A stretch of DNA of 51,000 nucleotides from Zygnema cylindricum (Eukaryota; Streptophyta; Zygnematophyceae; Zygnematales; Zygnemataceae), in the NCBI GenBank assembly GCA_037447655.1, contig JBBHKE010001973.1, positions 64,001 to 115,000 on the forward strand. The letters run 5' to 3'. Under the pieces are notes generated by a model. That model ran no database searches. It was not told the origin of the DNA and saw only the letters and a list, made by a program, of their open reading frames with translations. A program made the translations under genes and the position numbers. Positions 20,630-30,578 of this stretch are shown here, piece after piece; position 1 is the stretch's first letter; every line of letters begins with the position of its first letter.

Positions 20630-21862
20630 TGTTTGTTAGGTCCTGTTGTTTACCCCACTTCCCGCTGAAGAGGAGGCTCCGATCTAAGTTCCGAAGAAAT
20701 CCCGAGAGCTGGCATCTCCGTAGGGGTTGTCTGAACTGTAGGTGGTCTCTCAGCCGAGGGGCTTGTCTCTCTGGGAGGAGCTACCTGTCCCCTAAGGATC
20801 CCTCATGATATTCGTCTAGCCTCCCTTATGAGGAGCAATTCTTGTATGAGGGCCCTCTTCCTCTATTCTTCAAGAGCTTCCCAATCGATGGGGACGGGTC
20901 CAGCCCCCGCCGTAGCCTGACTCTGGGATCGCAAGATGTCAACCTGTTTTTGTGTACTGCTCACCACCCTTGAGAGATCCGCAATCCCCAAACTCGGTAC
21001 CTCGGGATCGGTGGGTCTAGAACGCCACAACCCTTCTGATGGTCAAAACACCGGAGCAGAAGGAGACTTTGAGCTCGAAGAGGTGGAATCGGAAGGGAAG
21101 AACGGTTCCGCTTTGGGTCGGGGAGCAAACCTTCCTTTGCGGTCCCGATGATCGAACGGTACCCCTTCTTTGGCTCGGGTAACCCTCGCTTGCTGGTCCT
21201 TTCCCCGGCTTGTGTCCGAGGGACCGCCCCGCCGGAGCTGGTCTGCTGGTTGCGGTGTCCTGAGATGGGGTGGGTTGATGGTAGGAAATTGATGGTCCTC
21301 CTAGTTGCTCCGATACGGAGGTTGGGGAGCACCTCTCGGAGGAACTGCGGAGTATCTCCAATACACCTCCCACTGGACGTACCACTCGGGCTTGATTTGA
21401 CCTGGCCACCCGCTCTACCAATTAATTCTTAACCTTCAACTCATGGAGATCATGAAGGGCTAAGATTTCTTTGCGACTTCGCCGTGTAGGATTGGTCAGG
21501 ATCTTAGGATCCATGTACATTTCTGCTATCGGTGCCTTAGATCGGGTATAGCGACCGATCTCGGGAAGGTGACAAGGGACCGCTTCCTTGTGGGCCAACC
21601 CCATTCTACGGCTTTTAGGAGATAAGGGCGGCCTCTCCGCCTTCTCAGCAGCCCTAGCTTTAACTGACTCGGACAACGTTGGGAAGTTCTCGGGGGAAAA
21701 GACAGGTGGAGGTGGAGGAGAGGGTCTCCCCTTTGTGGGCGTAGGGGGAGTGTCAACCGCAACCTCTGGGGGCATCTCTCCTTTAAAAAACCGCTCTACG
21801 TGTACAGGTGACCAAAAGGGAGGTGCTTCCTCGGGCATCTGTGACTCTTCCTCCTGGGCCAC
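20630..21862 (-). pseudogene. Gypsy upstream Gag-like region, function unknown
   Basis: Two overlapping open stretches, 21017-21421 and 21422-21862, lie between the leader and recognisable Gag. The second is 146 codons, Pro-rich with PPTPTKGRPSPPPPP, and ends in a charged helix. The first is Ser/Arg-rich. They share a frame with each other but not with the Gag pieces downstream, so either a frameshift has occurred or they are a separate leader protein. I recognise no domain. Base composition and strand fit the gypsy element, and nothing suggests a host gene here. Confidence 0.45.
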
Positions 21863-22008
21863 CGCTTCCTGCCTCTCTGCTCGTCCGATCTAACACCCGG
21901 AAGATCCTTATCTTGGGCATCTCCTCCCCCCATAGCTAACTGGAGAAGAAATTTTAAATACCCTTATAAAAGTACTCCGATCTGAGCACCTATCCTCTTT
22001 AACCTCAA

Positions 22009-22035
22009 GAGATAGGTTGCTGTTTCAGTACTGTG
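22009..22035 (-). promoter_or_regulatory. Candidate self-priming primer-binding site of the gypsy element
   Basis: Directly adjoining the 3' end of the 5' LTR (minus strand), cagtactgaaacagcaacc is found where a tRNA primer-binding site should be. No TGG start is present. This block is complementary at 25 of 27 positions to 22598-22624 inside the LTR, at the predicted transcript start. In Tf1-type elements the mRNA 5' end folds back to such a site and primes first-strand DNA. Confidence 0.6.
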
Positions 22036-23226
22036 ACTATCTGTTGGAAGCCTAACAAAAATCCTCTCAAAATCCACTACTCTGGTACAAAAGATTCTGG
22101 TAATCGACCCAGGAAGAAACCAGACCAGAGCCCAAAAAGGACTACCAAAGAGAGAACCCAGATGCTTCCACTCAGAAAAATGAAAGGATAGAAATATAAA
22201 AATGCTGTTTCAGAATTAACAATATCACCTTGCCCTTAGAATATAGAGATATAAAGTTAGAATGTGGAATAATAGCAAGCGAGCTCAACCTACCCCCAAA
22301 ACGTAACGTGGACAACCAAAAGGAGACGAAATCTCCCCCTGAAAACCCCGGAAGAGGTAGGGCCTCCTTAACTCCTCGGTTTCCGCGACCCGGAACCGGC
22401 AAGACCCTTTCTTGGTTTCCAACAAACACCAGTCCCCAAACCGCCCAAAACAGGAAAGACGGTGCCAACCACCCAACCGGACTACGATTTTCACAAAAGA
22501 AGTATGCAAACCAAGATGGCAATAGGGTCACAAGCACAAGCAAAACAAAAGTTCTCCACAAGAAAGTTTGCTAGAATTTCTAGGGTTTTTCTCAGGAGAC
22601 AGTACTGAAACAGCAACCTGTCTCCTTCGGCCCCAAGTGCCTTATACAAGCCAAGTTTGTCCTACCGAAAGTACCAAAGTCTAAGCAATACTAAGAGCCA
22701 ATCACTGGCGAGGAATTGTTATTGGATATAAGACAAAAAAGGTTGTACTACACTCGCGGCAAAAAGTTAGGCGACTATCTCCGGCTAGATTAGAAGCCAC
22801 GTGGTTTTCTATGACACAATTTTGAGCAACAAAGTTCTAAATTGACGTGAAACGCCTAACTTTGACTCACATTAATAAATGCTCTATTCGGCTGGAGGAC
22901 CTGAACTAACCTCCTACTGATAGCCAACAGCAAAATCTACCAGACTATCCCAAAAGTTACGTGGCGTTCCACAATGTAGCCCCCAATAGGACGGTTGGCA
23001 ACTTGTCACATGTAACAGGATGGTAATCTTTGGAACGGAGTAACTTTATCTTCCGGCCTCCGTTAGGCGCGAAATAAAGTGCGTTCCGTTCAGTTAGGAA
23101 AATAGAAGAATGTGGTCACGCTGATTGCGCTCCTTTCCTTGTACTTTAAGGACCGTATAGAGGAAAAAAGGCCCGAGAATCCTTGGTAAGATAAAAGGGG
23201 TGCCTGTGAAGCACATGAGCTTGACA
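22034..23226 (-). repeat. Gypsy 5' LTR (right LTR), truncated at its outer end
   Basis: Matches 3486-4681 over its whole length. It stops at 23226, after which copia C LTR sequence starts (gttatactcagag). The roughly 265-bp U3 extension present at 4682-4946 is missing. The inner end, tgactatctg on the plus strand, agrees with the left LTR and fixes the LTR 3' boundary. Confidence 0.8.
22597..22646 (-). promoter_or_regulatory. Gypsy LTR promoter: TATA box and predicted transcript start
   Basis: Minus strand TATAA lies at 22646-22642. The expected start about 25-32 nt downstream falls at about 22614-22621, inside the block 22598-22624 that is complementary to the primer-binding site. The same TATA and block are conserved in the other LTR (4049-4098). 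Confidence 0.55.
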
Positions 23227-23896
23227 GTTATACTCAGAGAGTTCACTACTCAATGTACGGAGGCATGCCAGCCGTACGGTATCTACCATCTACCTAAACA
23301 ATTGTAAGTATACCCGAATAGTTTGAGGTATGTCAGACTGAACAAATCTACACTAACAAACTAATTAGCAAAAAGACAAACCTATGTTGTACAGATTTTT
23401 TACACCGATATCTCCACAATCTTCGTACATCAAAAACCAAGCTACCACTAAGCAACCACTAAACAAATATAATTACTTAGAGTCTAAATATTCATATTAT
23501 CCGCAGGTGAGATAGCTGCTTTGCCCGTACGGATCATATCAAATTATCCGCAGCTGCGTTGACTTGTCTGCATCGCAGCTGCTCCGTACCTGCGGTGCGT
23601 ATTTATCCAAAATAACTGCAGCTGCGTTGTCGTGTCTGCGTCGCAGCTGCGCTGTACGGGCGGAGCCTATTTCAACATTCCGTTTACTCCACATCAGATC
23701 GCTTCGCGATCCGCCGTCCATTTGTCAATGATTGTTCACGTCACTCAATGAGTCTTTTACGTCACTTAAATTATATTCGTTCATTCGCTCCCCCTATCTA
23801 TGAATCCATTCGAACCTCCACATTTAATTCCATGGCGCACACACTGTCACAAGCGCACAAAATGTCGCGTACGCACGAAACAAACTTTTCAAAACA
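23227..23896 (-). repeat. Copia C 3' LTR, truncated
   Basis: Parallels 27007-27677 closely. About 455 bp of the LTR 3' end present at 26552-27006 is missing here, cut at the gypsy junction. A purine-rich tract (minus strand) at 23897-23917 adjoins it. A second, similar LTR start plus purine tract occurs at 24183-24216, so the segment 23897-24194 may be a piece of another LTR or a duplicated boundary. Confidence 0.7.
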
Positions 23897-24871
23897 ACAC
23901 TTCCCCGAAAATTTTAGTTTGGTGCACCCCGGGTACAATATGCAGCGTGAAATGCTATGCTGCGCTAGTTTGCCATCGCAACCCTGTTTGTATACAATAT
24001 GCACGGTGCATTGCTATGTTGCTCTACTTGAACACTTCGACACCGCAGCCTAGTTTGACTTCAATATGTAGCGTGTAATATAGTTATGCTGCCATGCTGC
24101 GCTACTTTGACATCGCAGCCGTAGCAGCTGCTCCATTCTACTCTCAACTCTCTCCTCACAGCCTCATCTACTGAGGACTAAAGCTTTCAAAACACCACTC
24201 CCCTAAAGCTTTAGACTTAGTTTTTCATTCTGTCTGTAGACATTTAGACTCCAATGGACCTATATATTAAAAAGCAAGGACGTATATAATATTTAGATTA
24301 TGAAAAAAAATCTCTAACAACCTCCACTGCTAAATATTCAAGACTTTACATAAACAATCACAACATCACTGCTTCTGCTGATGTCACCACTGCTCTTGCT
24401 GCTTCCTTCCATGTCTTCCATCCTTCGACTTCCTTAACTGCCCCTTAGCAAAATTCGTTCTTCTTGAATGTACATTGTTTTGCTGCCTTTTTGTGCCCTT
24501 TTGTTTTGGTTTCAGTGCAGATTCTATACGTTCCTACGAAATTAATATCATCTGTAACAGCTCCCCTATGTGATACTTCCACGCCTATCTTTCCAATATG
24601 TGGTGTTATGCTGCGTCGCTGCTTCGCGACGAAAACTTCTTCCGATGATTCACCATTGCTTTTACTGCGTTCTTCGTCTTCAAAAATACATAAATAAAAC
24701 TTTTTGTTTCTTTTCAACTAACTCAACAAGGAAGAACACCAAATCTAAAATCCTACAAAAAATATCGAATGTCAAAAGTTGTTGTCTTTATAAGACATGC
24801 TTCTAATATAAGTTTTTCCAAAATTAAGATTTCTCGAAATTCACGTTCTCCAAAAATGTCCTCCAGAAAAA

Positions 24872-25748
24872 TCATTTCTCCCGCTCTCTTCTCTTGATCA
24901 CTTTTTGCACATGTTTTCTTCTCCCCTTGATCCTTCTGCCCTTGATCCTTTGTCTTTTCTGAGAGTTTACATTTTTGTCAAAATTTTCTACTTGTTGAAT
25001 GTCAAAAGTACTAATTTTCTGTTTTACTTTTATGTTTTTCTCCATAGATTTGCTACTCCCATTAACATCAATCATCTGGGAAATTTTAATTTTCATTCTT
25101 CTTCTTTTTAGCTGCACTCTTTTCTTCCTATTTTCCTTTCCTGTATTTCTAACTTGTGCATTTTTATTACATTTTTCACTCCCACAAACTTCTTTTCTCA
25201 CTCTAATTTTGTGAACAGTTTTTCTTTATTATCCTCCTAGTTCACCAATTTCCACATCCACCTTAATTATAGTTTCTGATTTTAAGTGTCCATCTCTTCC
25301 TCAATTCCTCTTACTTTAGTTAACAAACTCTCTCGTAAGCAATTTTCACTCACCAATTTGTCATGCGATAAGGTCACAAAAATCATGTCCTTCTCTCTTT
25401 TGTCCTTCACCACACTATCTTTGGTGATATAACTCCTTCCACCTATTTCCACATTATACACCTCATTCCTAATTCCGATTTTCTTCATATCTTCGCCCGG
25501 TCCTTCGCTAAAAATTGTGTTTAATTTATTCGCTTTTATGTTTCAGAATTTTCCGGCTTCCACTTCCAAATGACCTTCACTACCTCTATTTTTTCTTACT
25601 TCAATAAACTCTTTCTCCTGTAACTCTTTGTTACTCACCAATTTGTCGTCGGGAAAAGGGACAGACACCAAATCCTTTTTTGTCACCTCTTTCTTCTCAT
25701 TCCGAACAACATAGAAGGTCGGTAAGTTAATAAATTCGTCAACACACG
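24872..25748 (-). pseudogene. Unrecognised basic open frames downstream of copia C gag
   Basis: Three stretches follow gag on the same strand. 25558-25748 (62 codons or more) and 25282-25488 (68 codons) each contain the pattern K-D, then hydrophobics, then D-K-L-V-S, then charged residues ending VRK or VRG, which looks like a repeated module of about 45 residues. 24872-25201 is strikingly Lys/Arg-rich (KGRRIKGRRKH). No retroelement pol domain or known family is evident. They could be decayed extra coding sequence carried by the element or chance open frames in A-rich DNA. The shared DKLVS module argues mildly for the former. Confidence 0.35.
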
Positions 25749-25776
25749 GTGTATGCCTTTTGTCATTGGTCCTGTC

Positions 25777-26577
25777 TTATCTCTCACTCACGAAAGCACT
25801 TGATTCTCTTTTTGTTGAGGATCGAACTAGGTTGTTGTCCCATCCGTCTCTGAAATTCCTTATAACACATGCACTTTTATACAACTGACATATCCTGAAG
25901 GTATGTCCCAAATCATTACAATAAAAACAATTCTTTGGCCGATCTCTGAACTCGCTATTCCTTTTAATTTTCTGAAACTGAGACTTAAATTCCTTTATAT
26001 TCGTCTGACTTGATAAAACCTTTCTATTAGCCTCTTCATCTTCTACCGTTAAGCTCCAATCCCTTTTATCAATTAAAGTCAATCGATCTAATGCACTCTT
26101 ATATTCTTTAGGTAGACTTCTCATTAACAATATAGCTTGTTGGGCATCTGTAAAGTTTCCTCCTGGCAAATCATTTTCTGCAAATAATACTTGTAAGTCA
26201 ATATAGTGTTTCTCCATACTACCTCCTACATACTTGTGTTCAACTATTTTGGTAACACTGCTTAGCCAATGATATAAAGAAGTCTTTGCATACATATATT
26301 CTAAGCACTTCCATAATTCAGATGCCTTTTTAAAACTTAGGTATAACATTACCGAATCCTCACTCAAGGAGTTCTTGATAACTCTTAGAGACTCATGATT
26401 TTTTCTTTTCCATCCATTTGATGTTTCGGCCAAGGTACCGTCCACCACATCCATTAGCTCCATCATCTTGTAGTAGCTCTCAAGTGCATCGTTCGAGTAG
26501 TGATATTTTGATCTATCAAATATAGGTAGCCATGGGTGTGGGCCCATAACCTGTTGTCTATAGCCTATTTCAACCAT
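25777..26577 (-). CDS. Copia C Gag
   Basis: 266 codons, uninterrupted. The ATG at 26577 lies 26 nt inside the LTR. The frame runs through the primer-binding site (coding QQVMGP) and then shows the copia UBN2-type Gag: LPIFDRSKYHYSNDALESYYKMM, MDVVDGTL, ELWKCLEYMYAKTS, KHYIDLQVLFAENDLPGG and ILLMRSLPKEYKSAL. A complete CCHC zinc knuckle, C-F-Y-C-x4-H-x4-C, lies near residue 217-230 (about 25888-25930). Gag packages the RNA in the particle. It is the only intact retroelement protein in the window, which fits selection or recent activity in a gag-only element. No protease follows. Confidence 0.88.
   Translation of the reverse strand: MVEIGYRQQVMGPHPWLPIFDRSKYHYSNDALESYYKMMELMDVVDGTLAETSNGWKRKNHESLRVIKNSLSEDSVMLYLSFKKASELWKCLEYMYAKTSLYHWLSSVTKIVEHKYVGGSMEKHYIDLQVLFAENDLPGGNFTDAQQAILLMRSLPKEYKSALDRLTLIDKRDWSLTVEDEEANRKVLSSQTNIKEFKSQFQKIKRNSEFRDRPKNCFYCNDLGHTFRICQLYKSACVIRNFRDGWDNNLVRSSTKRESSAFVSER
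26538..26551 (-). promoter_or_regulatory. Copia C primer-binding site (half-tRNA-iMet)
   Basis: The minus strand reads GGTTATGGGCCCAC directly after the LTR terminal CA. This is complementary to the anticodon stem-loop of plant initiator tRNA-Met (known sequence GUGGGCCCAUAACC). Drosophila copia uses the same internal region of the tRNA. Confidence 0.8.
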
Positions 26578-27677
26578 GGACTACACTTGGAAGCACCACA
26601 GACTACCCCTCAAACAGCTGTGTTTCAGACAACACAGATTACTCCACAATAAATAAAATCCCCTATCAACTTTACCAATAGGAAGTATACTATAGACATT
26701 GTAAGATTCCAAAGCTACAGCCAAATCCACCAAGGAATATAGAAGATATAAGCTTCAGAGTTTCACAAAAATAACTGACAGTTTCACCAACTAACCACGT
26801 AGACCTCTCACAGAATCTTACACAAATAACAGATTACAATAAAAATGCACACACATATTGATTACATATCATAAAATAACTTCACAAAGTTTCACATGAA
26901 AACACCAAACACAGTGATCACATCAACAGGTCAAATATGCAGAAAAGAGTTTGGCATTGCTTTGATAAACTTGACTGTGAAACTCCAAATATTCTAAGTC
27001 CTACAAGTTATGCTCAGAGAGTTCACTACTGAATGTATGGAGGCATACCAGCCGAACGGTATCTACCATCTACCTAAACAATTGTAAGTATACCGGAATT
27101 GTTCGAGGTATGGCAGAGTGAACAAATCTACACTAACAAACTAATTAGCAAAAAGACAAACCTATGTTGTACATATTATTTTCCCCGACATCTCCACAAT
27201 CTTCGTACATCAAAAACCAAGCTACCACTAAGCAACCACTAAACAAATATCATTACTCGGAGTGTAAACTATTCATATTATCTGCAGCTGCGACAGCTGT
27301 TTTGTCCGTACGGATCATATCAAATTATCTGCAGCTGCGTTGACTTGTCTGTATCGCATCTGCTGCGTACCGGCGCCGCGTATTTATCCAAAATAACTGC
27401 AGCTGCGTTGTCCTGCCTGCGTCGCTGCTGCGCCGTATCGACGGTGCCTATTTCAACATTTCGTTTACTCCACATCGGATTGCTTCGCGATCCGCCGTCC
27501 ATTTGTCTATGATTGTTCACGTCACTCAATGAGTCTTTTACGTCACTTAAAATAAATCCGTTCGTTCGCTCCCCCAATCCATGAATCCATTGGAACCTCC
27601 ACATTTAATTCCATTGCGCACGAAATGTCACAAGCGCACAAAATGTCGCGTACGCATGAACCAAACTTTTCAAAACA
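26552..27677 (-). repeat. Copia C 5' LTR
   Basis: 1126 bp, minus-strand start TGTTTTGAAAAG at 27677 and end CAACA at 26552. It contains two copies of a unit of about 65 bp rich in gcagctgcg at about 27325-27450, also present at 23540-23670 in the other LTR. Confidence 0.85.
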
Positions 27678-28101
27678 CCACCATTAACCCCCCCTCCAAC
27701 TCAATGCCAGTTTCCACCCTATCCGTTCCACACCTTTCACTTCCCACCTCATCCAATTCCTCTTTGTCATCTATTTTATGATCTGCTTCCTCCCCCTCCC
27801 TCAACACAAGCTCTAATCTAACCCATTCTCTTCCACCAACGACTTCTGCCACATCCCTTACCCTAACAAACTCCTCCCTTTCTCTATTTAAGCCTTCTCC
27901 TGGGAGTCTATCCCCTTTTGCCACCTCCTCAGCCTACATTCTCGTTTCTTCTTCCCCTGCTGGCCCCCCACCTCGGTTTACGTTGGCGGTGGAAGAAGTC
28001 GTCGCTGAATGGCAGCGCGTAGACGTTTCCATGGTGGTCAGATGCCCTCAATGTAGAAGGAAAATTACTCTTTACCGCGAAACTAAGCAGAGACACAGTT
28101 A
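27678..28101 (+). pseudogene. Ser/Thr/Pro-rich open frame ending in a CPQC motif
   Basis: Beyond the copia C LTR the plus strand keeps one frame open apart from a TGA at 27779-27781. It encodes a long Ser/Thr/Pro/Leu-rich stretch, then TLAVEEVVAEWQRVDVSMVV and RCPQCRRKI, and ends at a TAG near 28099. The end looks protein-like (a Cys-x2-Cys pair next to basic residues). No family is recognised, and no clear ATG lies outside the LTR. It may be the remnant of a host exon or of another transposon. Pyrimidine-rich DNA can also give such a frame by chance. Confidence 0.25.
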
Positions 28102-28609
28102 GGATGTGACAAAAACATCTTAAGAGACTAACTTTATTCGGTGCATTTACTAAAACAGTTTGGAATTTTTGTTACTTTACTACTCACTCCCAACCTATTT
28201 AAAAGTTGACCATGCGACCTACATAGGGACGTTCTAGCGACGAGAAAATGTCATCGCCCTTTCAATGGTATTTGGGTATCCCAAGAGAGACTCGTCGAAA
28301 CAATGACTTCGCTGTCGAATTTCATTCGCGAATACCAGCGTAGGGGTTTCTAACCTCGGTTCGTCAATGATGGGAAACCATTGTTGGATGTCATTTTAAC
28401 TTCTGTCCAAACGAGGTGCTAATGTACATGCAGTAATTTAGTTGCGCCCATCATTGAACCGACGACATGATGTCGTCGTCTACTATGATACAAGTCAATC
28501 TCGTGGATAAAACGATGAACTTAAAACAAAAACGTACGACACGTGGAGGAGAAAGACCACAAAATGCCAAACACAATACTGAACATCCCTCAAAAATAAA
28601 ACACACGCA

Positions 28610-29176
28610 CTAATGTGGAGGAAAAGTGGGATTAGGGCAAACAATGAGAGGGTAAGACGACGGTCCAACATTTAAACACGTAATTACTACAAAGTCACAA
28701 TGAAACTTAATTTCAAAAACCGTTTTAAAAGGTGCAATAAAACCATTTAATACATGGGGTATGGTATGACGATAGTGCTTACTTGTACCGTACACTCCGG
28801 TAAAATGTTTCGGAAACTTCCTCATGGTCCTTGGAATGAGTTTCTTTGACCCGTTCTTCTCGCAGTCTTTCAACATCCAGTTTATTGCTCGCAATCGAGT
28901 AACCTTGGTCAACACATGTTGAAATTTTCGGTGGATAACACGTCCTCGAGCATTGCCTGAGGATGGAAAGAACCCATCCACGATTGCCGCCGGATCATCT
29001 GACGTTTCCACTTTTGGCTCGCTCCCGTCGTCGTTCTTCCCACCGTATTCCTCGTTTGGAAACTCGTTTTCCTCGTTGATCCTCTCATCTTTCGTATTGT
29101 GTTCAATTTGTGGATTACGGGGAACAGTGATGCCATTGCCACAGTTGGCACCCCAAATCCGAGTGAGAGTCCACAT
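28610..29176 (-). CDS. Hypothetical protein, 188 codons
   Basis: First ATG at 29176. An acidic segment (DERINEENEFPNEEYGGKNDDGSEP) is followed by a basic, helix-rich segment with RAINWMLKDCEKNGSKKLIPRTM and RKFPKHFTGVYG, which has the look of a DNA-binding helix-turn-helix of the sort found at transposase N-termini. The tail after about residue 145 is less convincing. A splice-donor-like caaGTAAGC lies near 28770, so the tail could be intron. No family is recognised. No ribosome or promoter signal decides the start. It is a fragment of an unknown gene or transposon. Confidence 0.35.
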   Translation of the reverse strand: MWTLTRIWGANCGNGITVPRNPQIEHNTKDERINEENEFPNEEYGGKNDDGSEPKVETSDDPAAIVDGFFPSSGNARGRVIHRKFQHVLTKVTRLRAINWMLKDCEKNGSKKLIPRTMRKFPKHFTGVYGTSKHYRHTIPHVLNGFIAPFKTVFEIKFHCDFVVITCLNVGPSSYPLIVCPNPTFPPH

Positions 29177-29191
29177 ACTTCCAAACTCCAA

Positions 29192-30573
29192 AAATCACTA
29201 AATGAACAAGTTGAAAGAGCAATCGTAAAAGTAAAGAATGCAACCAAAGAAAATTTAGACAGAGAGTTGGTAGTGTGCTTCTCATTTTCACAGATGCACT
29301 TATATAGTAGAAGAGATGCTCGCGAAATTGAATTTGCGCGGAAAGAATAGAGGGAAACGCCATCACTTTCAAAAATTCAAAATTTGAACGTTTTTTGAAT
29401 CCTCACTATTGTAAATATTAAAAAACGAGAGAATAAAAGCGGGAAAAAATACAATTTGGAGCAATTTGGCTAAATATTTTAAAAATCACGTCGTCGCCGA
29501 AAAAATTGACAGCGCCATGGAACACCTCCAGATTACATGTTGTACGACTAATATTAGATTAGATGACATTCGATGGTTGTAACAGTGATACACGGTTTTT
29601 CCATCGTCGTCTTCGATCACTAACCAACTTTAAAAATACGTGGACATTAAACATGCCACGTTTTTCGGCAACTGCCAATGATTATCTTCCGACGGCGGTG
29701 GACCAGCTGTCGTCGGCATTTTACCTCCAATTAGAATTAAAATGTATCCTAAATGAGGTTTGTTTTATGTTGGACCTTCGATTACAATTAACCATGATAC
29801 TAAAAAAAGGATCGTTACACGTTTGATGCGACTAAACGCATCCACATTAGAATTAAGTGCCTGTATTACAATATATGAATTCTAATAAAGCAACCCAACA
29901 GGCACCTTATTAAAGTTAATGGTCCATATTTTACGTCATACAACGCTCGATATCCACGCGAATGACAAGGAAAACTAAAATCGTTCACATAATTCAGTGC
30001 AAGTTAAATGAAACGAAACAATACCTAGAATGCATGCCGTCATAGTTTCGTTCATACACGATAATAAACTGGACCGAACGAACGTACTAAAGTCATAGGG
30101 TCACTGCGTTTTACAGGTCGAAACAAGGAATCGATAAATGTACAGTTTGACTTATGTTGTACTCGCACATCTTTTACTGTAGTAATATTCACGCGTGCGA
30201 AAAAAAACCATTATTACAATTGTATTTACAAGTGAACGAAAGGAAAACAACTGTACCATTCCACCCAATTTACATGTACCTAATTTAGTGTATAAATCTG
30301 CATGGAGTAAAGATTGTTTAGCAACAAACACAAATTAGAGTTATGGATTTATTTCATAGCAAGGACGCCTCGTGGTACGGATTGTCAGGTTTTGACTTTT
30401 ACCTATTTTAACATATTTGTAATGACGGCGGATCCTGTATACCTAAATCAGCATTAGGGAGAAATTACAGTTAAAGATTTTTTTGAGGATGGGATGTATA
30501 CACAAATAAGCATCAATGACACTATTTTGGTATTGATACTAATAATTTCTTTAGTCTTATAACAATTCACAGT
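29192..30573. other. Stretch without a recognisable gene
   Basis: AT-rich DNA with short open frames only. A small inverted repeat, gtgcctgt/acaggcac, occurs at about 29858-29908. The CGTCG/CGACG-rich part at 29490-29720 resembles 28200-28490 in composition. I see no transposon ends or RNA gene here. Confidence 0.5.
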
Positions 30574-30578
30574 GTAGC

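Larger units (their letters stand above)
3486..23226 (-). mobile_element. Ty3/gypsy element with DNA methyltransferase and PHD finger
   Basis: A minus-strand LTR retrotransposon: 5' LTR at 22034-23226, 3' LTR at 3486-4946, and coding region between. RT and RNase H precede integrase, which is the Ty3/gypsy order. An extra C5 methyltransferase domain sits between protease and RT, and a PHD-type finger follows the integrase. After allowing for the 5765-bp copia B insertion plus one 5-bp target duplication, the Gag, protease, methyltransferase, RT and RNase H segments share one reading frame. A single-frame polyprotein is known from Tf1-like elements. The 5' LTR lacks about 265 bp at its outer end, where copia C begins. 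No target duplication can be seen. The copy is inactive. Confidence 0.85.
23227..27677 (-). mobile_element. Copia element, family C, gag-only
   Basis: A minus-strand element: 5' LTR 26552-27677, primer-binding site at 26538-26551, gag 25777-26577, about 1.6 kb of other sequence, then the 3' LTR whose outer part is lost at 23226. Between gag and the 3' LTR there is no integrase, RT or RNase H motif in any frame I could read. It therefore resembles the class of non-autonomous elements that retain only Gag. The LTRs share features with copia B (aaagcttt near the LTR start, similar ggtatgcct segment), so a B-like relative could mobilise it. Confidence 0.8.
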
